The notes below the pieces were generated by a model, which worked only from the letters and a program-made list of their open reading frames with translations, did not search any database and was not told where the DNA came from. The translations under genes and the position numbers were made by a program. Below are positions 49,447-58,093 of a DNA stretch of 64,000 nt, piece by piece. Within the stretch, counting starts at the first letter, position 1; each line of letters begins with the position of its first letter. This stretch comes from Pichia kudriavzevii (Eukaryota > Ascomycota > Pichiomycetes > Pichiales > Pichiaceae), in assembly GCF_003054445.1 (NCBI RefSeq), contig NC_042506.1:193501-257500 (forward strand). Reading direction: 5' to 3'.

Positions 49447-49645
49447 TTTCACCACTTCCTCATACCAAACTGCTCGTACGTTTCTATATCCTTCCACTTA
49501 TTCATACAACGCTCTATTTTCGTTAATTTATTTATTATACAGTCATGGTATTCAATGTATATTTTATATATATATTAAATTGAACTAATATAAAATAAAA
49601 CAAGGAATACTAGGGACCGAGGATATGACTCGCTGCCAATCCACT

Positions 49646-50860
49646 CTACACTTTAGCATCACGGTCTATTATATTGACATCTTCACTTTCGGCGCCTTCG
49701 AAGGCCTTGTTAGATGCTTGACGTCTTCTGTTTCTTCTTGATTTCTGTGCATTGCACGTTATTTCTTCAATGACGAGATCATATTCACCATATTCCACCG
49801 TTTTGCACGTTTTTTTAGGTTGTTTATCATCTCCAAGACTTTTATTTTTCCCGGTACGATTTGTTGGCTTTCTGTAGTTTTCATTGAACAAATCTTGTTG
49901 GTGTGTACAATATTTGAAAAGCATTGGAGCCAAAGGTTTGACTTTATTCTTACCTTCTTTGGCAGCCAGACGCTTAGTCACTTCATCCATTGTATCTACT
50001 ATGGTTTGATAGATCAACTTCCTGAAAAGAATCCGAGTAAGACCACATTTTTCATAGTTGCTTCTGTTGCCTGTGTACACAGGCTCTTTGAAATACGACA
50101 TATACTCTTCACTTTTGACTGTTTCGATTATACCATTCAATTTTTTATATTCTTCGTAGGCCAAATTGGTATTCCATATACTTATTAGTATCTTCTTGTT
50201 CCTAACACTGACGGCTAAACCCGCAATATCCTCTATCACCATCTTATTCAACTCTTCATTGCTCATTACCTTGGATGACTTGCAGTTATCAAATGCAGGG
50301 TTATCAATGAGTTTTTCACTTAAAGGTAGACTTATTTCAGTACTGATAAACTGACCGCTGATTAATTTTAATGAAAGCAATTCCCATAAAGATGAAAGCC
50401 ATGCAGAATTATCGGCAAAATTCTTGAGCCCAAAACAAGCAACCCATCTACCACCGTTCAGATTTTTCTCGTCCTCCCACAATGGTTTGATATCCTTTTT
50501 GAAGAGGTACAATTCAGTGTCAATTTCAAGTTTACTGATATCCTTCAAGTTCACAAGAGCTTCCCAGTATTGTTCAATAGTATCGATTTTACTAGTTTTC
50601 TCAGCACCTTGACCATATATTTGGGGGAATTCCATTAGACTCATGCCTTGTAAATACCTTTCAAGCGGTCTATGACAATTTTCATCATCCAGTTTTGGAA
50701 TTGAGTTTGTTCCTGAATTTGTGTTGATATTCCCAGAATCGGGGTTTGCCGATGATGTTTTGGGTTTTCGAAGGTGATGCCAGAAATTCCACTCGTAGCT
50801 TAGCGTATGAGTTTCTTCATGTTTTGACGCAGTTGTTATATTATCAAATATTTTAGACAT
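49646..50860 (-). CDS. Extended eIF4E-family cap-binding protein
   Basis: 404 residues, about twice a normal eIF4E (213 in S. cerevisiae). Core motifs are visible: an N-terminal YEWNFWHHLRKP strand, IDTIEQYWEALVNL, then LFKKDIKPLWEDEKNLNGGRWV. The last carries the cap-stacking Trp and the Glu of the WED motif, and the IKP wording is shared with the 4EHP (class II) type. IWNTNLA follows, as in other eIF4E proteins. There is a 35-45-residue insertion where the first cap-stacking Trp normally lies, a second insertion before the IWN strand, and a basic C-terminal tail of more than 100 residues. The frame is open a few codons further but the first ATG is 50860. Role (translation repressor or alternative initiation factor) is inferred only. 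Confidence 0.75.
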   Translation of the reverse strand: MSKIFDNITTASKHEETHTLSYEWNFWHHLRKPKTSSANPDSGNINTNSGTNSIPKLDDENCHRPLERYLQGMSLMEFPQIYGQGAEKTSKIDTIEQYWEALVNLKDISKLEIDTELYLFKKDIKPLWEDEKNLNGGRWVACFGLKNFADNSAWLSSLWELLSLKLISGQFISTEISLPLSEKLIDNPAFDNCKSSKVMSNEELNKMVIEDIAGLAVSVRNKKILISIWNTNLAYEEYKKLNGIIETVKSEEYMSYFKEPVYTGNRSNYEKCGLTRILFRKLIYQTIVDTMDEVTKRLAAKEGKNKVKPLAPMLFKYCTHQQDLFNENYRKPTNRTGKNKSLGDDKQPKKTCKTVEYGEYDLVIEEITCNAQKSRRNRRRQASNKAFEGAESEDVNIIDRDAKV

Positions 50861-51491
50861 TGAAATGCTGTTTCCAACCACTAGACCCAGTATGAAACAG
50901 ACGATAGAATAAATCTTGAAGAAACCTCAGTTTAATAGTTTCAAGAATTTTCAAGAATTTTTCCATTTTTTTCCTACTCTCCACTGCCATTCCACCTGTT
51001 TGTGATGACATGAGTTGTCACCCCCAGCCCTGCATTGTCATTCATTGCTACAGTCGATGTTTCCAAGCCTTTATGCTTATCTCCAAATATGGTTGCTGTA
51101 GTTTGTCCCAGCCCAGTGTTTTTTTTGACCTATACTATAAAAAGTAAGTAGGCGCCTTAAAGTTAGTTCGGGTTGATATTGAACTTAACATAGTGAACTC
51201 TTGTACACAATTAGCCATATGCTACGTAAAAAGAAAAAAGGTAGAAAAAAAAAGGGAGTTAACAACGATGAACCTAGACCTGTTTGAATTAAAGTTTCCG
51301 TTTGACATGTAATTAGTATGATGCTTATCAGAAAAGCGGCTTGTTGAGTTAAGATTTGCTGTAACTGATTCGCTTACAACTTGTTTTTCAAAAAGGCTGC
51401 ATATAATTTTCTACATGTAAAAAACAGCGTAAATACAAGGCGAAACTAAACAATTGCACTCGCAACCAATAATTCTGTTTGGCCACCGATC
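50861..51491. promoter_or_regulatory. eIF4E-like/unknown gene divergent promoter
   Basis: A 631-bp AT-rich region. It has a TTCAAGAATT word repeated in tandem near 50939-50960 and an A-rich run near 51232-51254. No gene is recognised. Confidence 0.35.
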
Positions 51492-54323
51492 ATGGAAGGA
51501 TTGCATATCCTTGCAGATGGTGAAGAAGTAGTGTTTCCGGTAGCGGTTGAGAAAGAAAATATTGGTCAGGATGTGAATTATAAATCCTACCTTGATTACC
51601 TTAAGGTTAATTATCCGAATTTACATAAATTCAATATTAAACTAGAATCAGATGATCCTGTTGAATTTGACAAACTTCTTCAAAGGGATTCAATAATTCA
51701 TAATGCAATTGACATTCAGATGTACGAACACTTAAACTCTGCTGATGATATTTGGGATAGTATAACTCATCGAATTACAAATATGGGATTTATGGGTAGA
51801 TATGCAAGGATCGCAACTTCAATTGAGCATGGTAGAAACTATATTTTCACATTTGGTGAGTTTTCGCATGTTTATCCATTTCTGAAATCGTGTGTTGGTG
51901 ATGCAAGAGAGAGAAGACGTGATCTGCAATTACCCCAACTTGATGAATCTTTAATAGACAGTTATAAACTACATTATGTTAATCATTATAAAGGGTTGTT
52001 TGATTCAACATCCGCAGATTTTGAGATTGAAAAAAGGACACCATATAATAGATCATTTGTCTATAAGACACCCAGGCAAACGCCACTGGGTACGGAATGG
52101 AGCGTATTGTCTGTAGATGAAGTGCATGTTAAATTGACAAAGAATTTTAGGGATTTATATACTAGGGCTAGGTACGAACAATGCGTTGAAGAGGTTTCCA
52201 AAAGCCAGCGGAGCCATAATTTCATGGTTGGAAGGGATTATAATATAGGGGAAACACTCAGTACTCACGAAGATCTATACCCAAGCGTAATTAGAGACGG
52301 TTTAAATATCAAGAGATATGTTTATGAAAAATTTCTCCATTGTTCAGTTAGTTCGTGTCCCGGCTCAGTTAGGATTATTTTAGATTGCATTCATAACGTT
52401 GTGATTATTTCCACAACAAATCCGCATTTTGATTGTATGGAAGCTCACAAGAGGAGAGTTTATGATGTTGTTAGGAAAATGTTTGTGATTAATAATGCTG
52501 ATCTCAGTAAACTTGACGAGAAATATCTAGCAATTCTCAGAAGATATGGTCTAACTTATGTGGAATCATGGATAGGATCTGAAGATCTAGAAAGTTTTCA
52601 TAAAACTGAGCTCACGCCGTCCATTCATAGGTACAACTATAAAAGAGAGTTTGGGCAAAGCTGGTCTAGTCAAAAAAATAGAAGCTGGGTTGTTGATAGC
52701 TTTTATAATAAGGATGAAGAAACTTTGAGGAAGAAGAGAAAAACAGCATCCGAAAAACAAATTGTTGATAGTGAGCTTACAGCTTTGAAAGTGCATGATA
52801 AAACAACAAATGGGATATCCTCTTGGAATACGGATTTGTTGAGAAAAAGTAGAATTGGGGGATTAATTTATAGAGATGAATGGGAGTTTCATGTTGATCA
52901 GAGAGTAAACTTGAAATTAAGGGAAGTCTTCAGAGTTTGGCGAAAGTTTTATTTTGAAATTCATGATACGATCAGAAACGTTATTAGCTACCGCAAGTTG
53001 CGTAGTAGGCAGCTTGAGATTTACTTTTCCTATGGGAAATTCAAGGGTAAAATTCACAGACTTTACAATCAAACTATGAGGGTTTTAAATGAAGCCTACG
53101 AGATTTTGGAAGAATGGAGTCCGGTGTATATAACTGACGAATTGTTGATCAAGAGTTATCTAGGATTAAAGACTAACCCTGTTATCCATCGAGACTATAG
53201 TGCTTATTTCCATCCATATCCATTGATAAAACAGTTTAACTTTGACGCAAGAGTTTATAGCTCGCATGACACGCAGGAGCTGTTAATTTGTGATTCTAAA
53301 GATCAATTAGTCAACTGTGATGATATTTATATATACGAGCGTAACTATCGGTACTTCTCATCTCCCCAGAAACAAGCAGAGAAGATTCAGAAACTATACT
53401 GTCATCCATCGGAAAAGTATATGTCCTACAACCCTAACCTCGAGGAACTGATTTTGATGTTACATATCGATGAACCTGAATTTATCAAGAACAGATTTTT
53501 CAGAGCCACTATGTTTAGAAATCCAAAGAAGTTTACAGCAGACACCTCTGCTGATCTAATTCAACATCACCTCAAAGTACAGGAACACTTCACACAGATT
53601 GAGAAATATGAATTCGATGACATTTTCCAACCTTATATCTATCAAATGAAATTTAAGGTAGACGATGAGACTAGAAATGCTTTCTTACTGTGCGAATCCA
53701 AGTTCGATATGTTGCGTTTTCGGAAATGGGTAGCTGAATATCGTATCAAAGAAACACCAATGAACGCCATGTTGTTTAGGCAACCAGCCAGCAAAGAGCA
53801 TATTGTAGATGACGAAACAGTACTTTCCAGAACATTGATACTACAGCCTAAATTGCATGAGAAATATCCAATTCCCTTGATTCATTATTTCATTGGATGT
53901 ATGATCCACCAGGACTATAATGATGCAGTAGCCATTTCAATCATTAGGAGATACCTTCCGTTGTATAGAAATAAGGAGTCTGATGAGCATACATTAGTAA
54001 TAAACGATAGAGTTGTTTCAAAAGTTACTGGTAAAAGTAGATTCATTATATCACAGCTTGAGCAAGAGCTACGAGAGTTTTCTAATAGACCTGAATATTG
54101 GAATATATCTGTGGAAAATGATTCGTTTGATGACGACGAGATTTATAAACTGAAATTACAATTAAAGCGACTTCTCACCGTGGATGAAAAGAATAAGAAG
54201 TTAATACTTGATGGCATAGAGCTTTATACAGCGGCTTATCAACAAGACGAGTATAAAGATGTATTTCTGGCGACACATCGTGATCATATATCATTAATTG
54301 AAGCTTTGGCAAAGAAAATATAA
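51492..54323 (+). CDS. Unrecognised 943-residue protein with a WRKY-GCM1-like zinc finger
   Basis: Single uninterrupted frame; I do not recognise a family. The protein is rich in Tyr, Phe and basic residues and has no signal peptide or membrane segment. At residues 284-315 there is a C-x4-C-x22-H-x2-C arrangement (HCSVSSCPGSV, then NPHFDC) preceded by RYVYEKF. This recalls the WRKY-GCM1/FLYWCH fold (C-x4-5-C-x22-23-H-x-H/C) found in transcription factors and in Mutator-like transposases. A KKRK cluster near residue 415 could be a nuclear signal. No obvious DDE triad or terminal inverted repeats were found. The length, intact frame and ordinary composition suggest a functional gene, perhaps lineage-specific. 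Function is unknown. Confidence 0.7.
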   Translation: MEGLHILADGEEVVFPVAVEKENIGQDVNYKSYLDYLKVNYPNLHKFNIKLESDDPVEFDKLLQRDSIIHNAIDIQMYEHLNSADDIWDSITHRITNMGFMGRYARIATSIEHGRNYIFTFGEFSHVYPFLKSCVGDARERRRDLQLPQLDESLIDSYKLHYVNHYKGLFDSTSADFEIEKRTPYNRSFVYKTPRQTPLGTEWSVLSVDEVHVKLTKNFRDLYTRARYEQCVEEVSKSQRSHNFMVGRDYNIGETLSTHEDLYPSVIRDGLNIKRYVYEKFLHCSVSSCPGSVRIILDCIHNVVIISTTNPHFDCMEAHKRRVYDVVRKMFVINNADLSKLDEKYLAILRRYGLTYVESWIGSEDLESFHKTELTPSIHRYNYKREFGQSWSSQKNRSWVVDSFYNKDEETLRKKRKTASEKQIVDSELTALKVHDKTTNGISSWNTDLLRKSRIGGLIYRDEWEFHVDQRVNLKLREVFRVWRKFYFEIHDTIRNVISYRKLRSRQLEIYFSYGKFKGKIHRLYNQTMRVLNEAYEILEEWSPVYITDELLIKSYLGLKTNPVIHRDYSAYFHPYPLIKQFNFDARVYSSHDTQELLICDSKDQLVNCDDIYIYERNYRYFSSPQKQAEKIQKLYCHPSEKYMSYNPNLEELILMLHIDEPEFIKNRFFRATMFRNPKKFTADTSADLIQHHLKVQEHFTQIEKYEFDDIFQPYIYQMKFKVDDETRNAFLLCESKFDMLRFRKWVAEYRIKETPMNAMLFRQPASKEHIVDDETVLSRTLILQPKLHEKYPIPLIHYFIGCMIHQDYNDAVAISIIRRYLPLYRNKESDEHTLVINDRVVSKVTGKSRFIISQLEQELREFSNRPEYWNISVENDSFDDDEIYKLKLQLKRLLTVDEKNKKLILDGIELYTAAYQQDEYKDVFLATHRDHISLIEALAKKI

Positions 54324-54903
54324 TTATAAACCAACTTCTTTTGGCGGGAAAAATTATGGGTGGTAAAATACTTTTGAATTTATTGTCAAGCTCTATACTT
54401 GAATTATAGTATTCCGAAATGAAGTATAACAAAGATCAAATAGGAAACTGCTATGTTAGAGGTTGTCGTACCTTTGCATAGATGACTAGTGAAGTAATAG
54501 AAAAAATTAAGGATTTTATGTTTAGCTATTGAAATATGTAGTGATTTATTTATGTATATTTATATATGTTAGTTACTTCTTCGCTTGCAATAAAGAAGGA
54601 ATAATGGAATGAGAGTGTATAAGGTGGACAGGGAATAGAACAAAAATGTAAAAATAAAGAGTAAGAAAAGTAAGGAAAAAAACATACATCATGACACGAA
54701 ATGCTGTAATTGCATAAGCTACCAACTAAAGGGCGAAGAAGAGAAAACGAGATTAGTAGGAAATGGAAAAGAATGGAGAAGGGAGAATGGGAAAGAATAA
54801 TCAAAGTTAATATGCAACATATAAATGTTTAGAAAATATGAAAGGAAAAATAAAAGGATTTCAACATTGCCAATGTTAAGGACGTATGCTAAAATGTGGG
54901 AGC
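54324..54903. other. Convergent intergenic region
   Basis: 580 bp of AT-rich, purine-rich plus strand between the 3' ends of two convergent genes. Nothing beyond likely polyadenylation signals is seen. Confidence 0.35.
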
Positions 54904-56475
54904 TCATTCATCTGCACTTTCGCAGATACTATTGGCATAGCTAGCCAGGTTGTCTTCGGCTTCGTCATAATCGAGGGAACCGAGATCTTTAACAGAAGAA
55001 TGATGATCAGTTTCTCCCGCAGAAAATCTTGAATTTGATCTGCTAATAGCTTCATCATCATGATGATTGTAGTCATAATTTGAGTCTTGGGAAGCCTTTG
55101 TCCCAATGACACTGTATTTTGGTTTCTCGGCAGCATCATCATCGTCCTTGTCGTCTAATTCGATTTTCAGCTCATGAATTATGTCAAAGCATTCAGCCAA
55201 TAGGGCGGTGACGGTAGCTTGACCTTCAGGTATTTGGCCCTTGATGATAAATTTACCATCCACCTTCATGTTGTCGATGGAATCCAACTTAAGTTGATAA
55301 GGATATAATTCTCTAATTGAGGAAATTCCTCCCATTCTCTTCAAATCAAGTAGGCATCTTTTCACAGTTAACAATTGGTTGTGAATAGGTTGTAAGGATT
55401 CAGAGACCGGTTCTGACGATTCCAACAATTTATAGATGATGGCAAAGCAGGACCTCAGTAGATATAGCAAGACCGACTGGCCTTTGTAATCTTTGTTTAA
55501 GAAATAACCATCTACCCTAGAGTTGTCGATTTCAACCAACTGTTTCTGATAGTTGAAAATGTCGGTAGTTCTCAAAGTCCATCTCTTTGTTAGAAGCAAA
55601 TTCTCAAGAATGGATTTCAAGTTTAGTAATTTCTCGTAAATAGAAGTTAGATGAGGGTCCACTCTATCAATGCCCAGTTGGAGATCATTCAAATAGTTTG
55701 AGCAGTTATCAAACAAACATTTGATTATTCCTGCACCTTTTTCATTAGGATTGGAGGAAAAAATCAATTCCGCCTTAACCTGACATTCATGTAGATGTTT
55801 AGACAACAAATTGACCTTCTCGTTATTGTGGTCATCTTCTGTGATCATTTGGAATAGATTGTACTTGATGTCCAACAAGTCGTCCATCAAGTTTTTCACA
55901 TCTGCAGATAAATTGGATGTTTTCTCCATCATGTAGTTGTATTCGTTATAACAAATGTTTAGTTTGTTGGTCAAGAGGGCGAATTCTGTATTGTTGTTAG
56001 ATATATCATCATTGTCGGAGAACTCATTGTTTTTGATGATATTTGATATTTCATCCAATCTATCCTTGATTGGCTTCAAATCGTGAGGCGTATAAATGGA
56101 GGATTCGTTCAAATGTTCCAACAATCTTTGGACGGTGGAGAGAGAGGCATAAGTAGCAGGGGCTGTGTTTGCCAAGCCACAAGTCAAGAAACATAAAGAC
56201 AAGAGTTGGAAGATTTCATCAATCAGAACGTCCACCTTGTTAGTGACTAAAGGCAGTGAAGACTTGCTGGATTTGATATCTTGGTTGGTTATATTTCTGA
56301 TTTTCTTCAACTCCTCAGTATAGGTTAGAACAGACTTGTAGATTTCTGTTATGTCCTTTGAGTTCATGAACTTTGTGTGGTCTCTCTTAATGATTGAGAG
56401 TCTTTGTCTGATTTCGGTTAGCTTGTTGAAGATTTCCACTTCATTTTCAGGGATTGTATCTGAACGAGAAGTCAT
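54904..56475 (-). CDS. DUF2408-like protein with internally repeated domain
   Basis: 523 residues from ATG 56475 (the frame is open nine codons further without an ATG). Predominantly helical. The C-terminal half contains two copies of one motif: V-E-I-D-N-S-R-VDGYF with GQSVLLYLLRSCFAIIYKL (about 325-370), and L-D-S-I-D-N-M-K-VDGKF with GQATVTALLAECFDIIHEL (about 400-450). This pattern is what I associate with fungal DUF2408 proteins, whose function is poorly defined. The tail is acidic and Ser-rich. Assigned tentatively by pattern. Confidence 0.55.
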   Translation of the reverse strand: MTSRSDTIPENEVEIFNKLTEIRQRLSIIKRDHTKFMNSKDITEIYKSVLTYTEELKKIRNITNQDIKSSKSSLPLVTNKVDVLIDEIFQLLSLCFLTCGLANTAPATYASLSTVQRLLEHLNESSIYTPHDLKPIKDRLDEISNIIKNNEFSDNDDISNNNTEFALLTNKLNICYNEYNYMMEKTSNLSADVKNLMDDLLDIKYNLFQMITEDDHNNEKVNLLSKHLHECQVKAELIFSSNPNEKGAGIIKCLFDNCSNYLNDLQLGIDRVDPHLTSIYEKLLNLKSILENLLLTKRWTLRTTDIFNYQKQLVEIDNSRVDGYFLNKDYKGQSVLLYLLRSCFAIIYKLLESSEPVSESLQPIHNQLLTVKRCLLDLKRMGGISSIRELYPYQLKLDSIDNMKVDGKFIIKGQIPEGQATVTALLAECFDIIHELKIELDDKDDDDAAEKPKYSVIGTKASQDSNYDYNHHDDEAISRSNSRFSAGETDHHSSVKDLGSLDYDEAEDNLASYANSICESADE

Positions 56476-56623
56476 TTCCAGGACGGGTGGTTGAAATTGC
56501 AAGATGGGAATACTTGAAGGGGGTTAGCAAGAGCTGATGGGGGGGAAATGCAAGTGTACTCTAAGAGGTTGACGGAGATGCCAGATGCTAGCAAACGGGG
56601 AAGGGTAGATAGAGACGGGATGT

Positions 56624-56646
56624 GGGGGGGGGGGGGGGGGGGGGGG
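56624..56646 (+). repeat. G23 homopolymer run
   Basis: Twenty-three consecutive G on the plus strand, about 150 bp upstream of the DUF2408-like ATG. Runs this long can form G-quadruplexes and are prone to slippage, so the exact count may be unreliable. Confidence 0.9.
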
Positions 56647-57523
56647 TATTAACAGATAAACAAGGACAATTCCAACTGAATAACGTAACTTAATATGGTA
56701 TAATGTAGCGTAACGTAGTTGAATATAGCGTAATTGTTAAAATATAACGTAATTTGCCAAAATATAATGTAGTGTATTAAATTTATTATAACGCAATATT
56801 TATAATATAATATAATAATAAATTATTCAATACAACCTACTTACAGTACAGTGCAATACAATCTAAACAAACCGGAATTTAATAGGAAGGAGGGGACAAC
56901 AAAGGTTACAGGAGAGAGGGAAGGAAAACCTACATTGGCAGTTTCCTGGGTTTGTTTGTGTTAATTCAAATGGGGGGATTGGGATGTGAATAGTATGTAA
57001 TTCTCTCAGTTAATTAGAACGCGGGAAATGGAGTTAAGAATTTATGGACTCATTCCGATACATTTTTTTTTTTTCTTTTTTTGACTGCTTATTGGTGTCT
57101 CACCAATTTGGGAGAAGTAAATGTGAGGGGAAAATAGGGGGTAATTCTCAGTGTGTGTTAGAAATAAGTGAGTGAAATTAATCTGTTGGCGCTACAGCTG
57201 TCGAAAATGTACAATTGGGAGGAGGTGGGGGGCGCTAATTTCTAAGGAGAATGAATCGGCAGGGCGTTGTGTCGACGCGTCGATAAAGACCTAAAAAAGA
57301 ACTCCCTCGTATCAGGAATAATAGGATGGACACCTTTTGCCCGTGCACCAACGAAATGTTAAGAAGGGGAAAAAAAAAAAATGGGGAAAGGAGCTAGCAA
57401 TTAAATAGACTATCAACAAAATAGAAAACTATAGACGACGCCGATCGACGCTACGGGTGGTGTGTTGTAGTTTGTTTGAAGGACGTTTTTATATGAAATA
57501 TCAAGTGCAGAACACGTAATGCA

Positions 57524-57579
57524 ACGCGTGACACGTGACACGCGACACGCGACACGCGGAACGCGGAACGCGAAATGTG
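57524..57579 (+). repeat. Eight-unit 7-bp array with ACGCG cores
   Basis: Consecutive heptamers read ACGCGTG, ACACGTG, ACACGCG three times, GAACGCG twice, AAATGTG. Six units contain ACGCG (the MCB core), one unit contains CACGTG and one unit begins with ACGCGT. It lies about 515 bp upstream of the WSC-protein ATG. Confidence 0.85.
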
Positions 57580-58093
57580 AGAGGAACACAGGCGGGGGAA
57601 AAAAAAATAAGGTCTCGACCGTTTGGACCCATTGTAGTTTCGAATTCCGCGTTGGGCGGAAAAACCCGGGGGATGGAAGAAGGTTTAGACATGAATAGCG
57701 AAAACACAAACAAAGATGGGAAATACAAAATGGGATAAAATGAGAAATTAGAAAATGGGGGATTAATAAAATGGGAGTGCAAATTGAGAAAATGTAAATT
57801 GTGAATGAAAAAATGTAAATTGAAAAAATGTAAATTGTAAATTGTAGAATGAGACAAGTGAGGAACCGGTTGGAAGAGAGAAAAAAAAAAACGGTAGTAA
57901 GGAAAAAAAAGCAAGGCCATATAGTGAATCAATGAAAGTCACACGTATTTTCCTATCCATTCTATTTGGGTTGATCAACTACTCTGTGTTCAACACTTTG
58001 ACTCTTTCTTAGCAAAAGACTGGCAAACAATCTATCTGTTGTTGCTTATCTTCCACAGCGTGTCTCTTGCAAACGTCCATTAGGGTAATTACA

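Larger units (their letters stand above)
56476..58093. other. 1.6-kb repeat-rich region between the DUF2408-like and WSC genes
   Basis: No convincing gene; the open frames present are low-complexity. It contains a G23 run (56624-56646), a degenerate AT-rich CGTAA repeat (56680-56830), a 12-bp palindrome with a central ACGCGT (57272-57283), an eight-unit heptamer array (57524-57579), and a degenerate AAATGTAAATTG repeat (57716-57850). It supplies both divergent promoters. Confidence 0.6.

Noticed and set aside
50861-50881. Second start-codon-splitting intron at the eIF4E-like gene
   Set aside because: A TAG lies before TG in the same arrangement as CHS3, but no TACTAAC-like branch point or matching 5' splice site was found upstream; ATG 50860 is sufficient.
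51492-54323. Virus-derived capsid or toxin-plasmid origin for the 943-residue protein
   Set aside because: No resemblance to totivirus capsid or linear-plasmid proteins that I can recall, and codon and base use look like the neighbours; left as unknown.
57501-57932. 143-codon minus-strand frame upstream of the WSC gene
   Set aside because: Composed of Phe/Leu-rich low-complexity words generated by the AAATGTAAATTG repeat and the heptamer array; not protein-like.
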